Translations under genes and position numbers: made by a program
Notes under the pieces: model-generated
Database searches by the model: none
What the model was told of the DNA's origin: nothing
Seen by the model: only the letters and a program-made list of their open reading frames with translations
Part shown: positions 63,896 through 64,000 of the stretch, piece by piece
Layout of the letters: the number at the start of each line of letters is the position of its first letter
Numbering within the stretch: position 1 is the stretch's first letter
NCBI RefSeq assembly: GCF_024641065.1
Contig: NZ_JAHEDV010000001.1
Span: 1 to 64,000, forward strand
Length of the DNA: 64,000 nucleotides
Direction: 5' to 3'
DNA from: Rhodoluna sp.
GTDB lineage: Bacteria > Actinomycetota > Actinomycetes > Actinomycetales > Microbacteriaceae

Positions 63896-64000
63896 ATGAG
63901 ACTTAGCCCTGATGCGCTGCAAGCATTTACCGAGAAATCCAAAGATTCTGTCAATAGCAATTTTGAAGCTTACTTGGATGAACTGCAGCAGTTAGCTCGC
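63896..64000 (+). CDS. start of a gene, probably M20 family dipeptidase (cut by window end)
   Basis: The open frame from ATG 63896 runs off the window after 35 residues: it begins MRLSPDALQAFTEKSKDSV and ends with EAYLDELQQLAR. The pattern L-x-x-L-A-R at the break matches the point where M20 peptidases continue with IPSV, and an M20 dipeptidase is common next to pyrD and DUF3043 in Actinobacteria. The call rests on so little sequence that it remains tentative. Confidence 0.5.
   Translation, partial: MRLSPDALQAFTEKSKDSVNSNFEAYLDELQQLAR

Noticed and set aside
1-64000. CRISPR arrays, insertion sequences, prophage genes, toxin-antitoxin pairs, tRNA genes
   Set aside because: Read for in the gaps on both strands and not found; gaps are short and filled by promoters, terminators or overlaps.

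Overview
The window is a stretch of actinobacterial core chromosome. The sequence suggests a member of the Microbacteriaceae, probably one of the small-genome freshwater or marine lineages of the Rhodoluna/Aquiluna type. That placement is inference from four things: moderate GC (about half, by eye), very tight packing with many 1-14 base overlaps, gene order shared block by block with Mycobacterium and other Actinobacteria, and a MurE whose meso-diaminopimelate motif is altered, as expected where the peptidoglycan is not DAP-based. I see no insertion sequence, prophage, CRISPR array or tRNA. No gap between genes exceeds about 230 bases; the longest is 58545-58771, which is full of regulatory sequence.

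Layout. 1-110: 3' end of a 5S rRNA gene and the rRNA operon terminator. 144-5919: TPR-like protein, HAD phosphatase, a 48-residue protein, tlyA, NAD kinase and recN, in the order of Rv1691-Rv1696 of M. tuberculosis. 5983-15874: pyrG, Nudix hydrolase, xerD, parA, scpA, scpB, rluB, aroH, tyrA, cmk, der. 15903-19380: a phosphatidyltransferase, the FHA protein GarA, two MerR regulators (FtsR and an Rv1830-like protein) and a convergent ParA-type ATPase. 19450-29687: pyruvate carboxylase, another ParA-like ATPase, peptide deformylase, a convergent acyl-CoA ligase, ROK glucokinase, plsC and class II DAHP synthase. 29759-33714: PASTA-domain Ser/Thr kinase, its divergent Rv2175c-like neighbour, a polyprenyl synthase and a DUF3040 protein. 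33914-53027: a complete division and cell-wall cluster (mraZ, rsmH, ftsL-like, ftsI, murE, murF, mraY, murD, ftsW, murG, murC, ftsQ, ftsZ, yggS, sepF, yggT, divIVA, lspA, rluD-like). 53115-58544: dnaE, a convergent flavin reductase and hisD. 58772-62148: nrdR and the B12-dependent ribonucleotide reductase nrdJ. 62238-64000: pyrD, a DUF3043 membrane protein and the start of a probable M20 peptidase.

How it works together. Most genes serve chromosome segregation, septum and wall synthesis and nucleotide supply. The window holds both likely regulators (FtsR, MraZ, NrdR, a PASTA kinase with FHA partner) and their likely targets (ftsZ, the mraZ operon, nrdR-nrdJ). The novel material is mainly in the promoters: paired NrdR boxes exactly 31 bases apart with DnaA boxes before nrdR-nrdJ; three GTGGAG repeats at exact 10-base spacing before mraZ; a 19-base palindrome followed by a second one before ftsZ; a GACACGC word in four division or replication-linked promoters, two of them sharing a 25-base element; and several genes that look leaderless, with a TANNNT -10 box ending 6-8 bases before the start codon. 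I did not find a wholly new multi-gene system.
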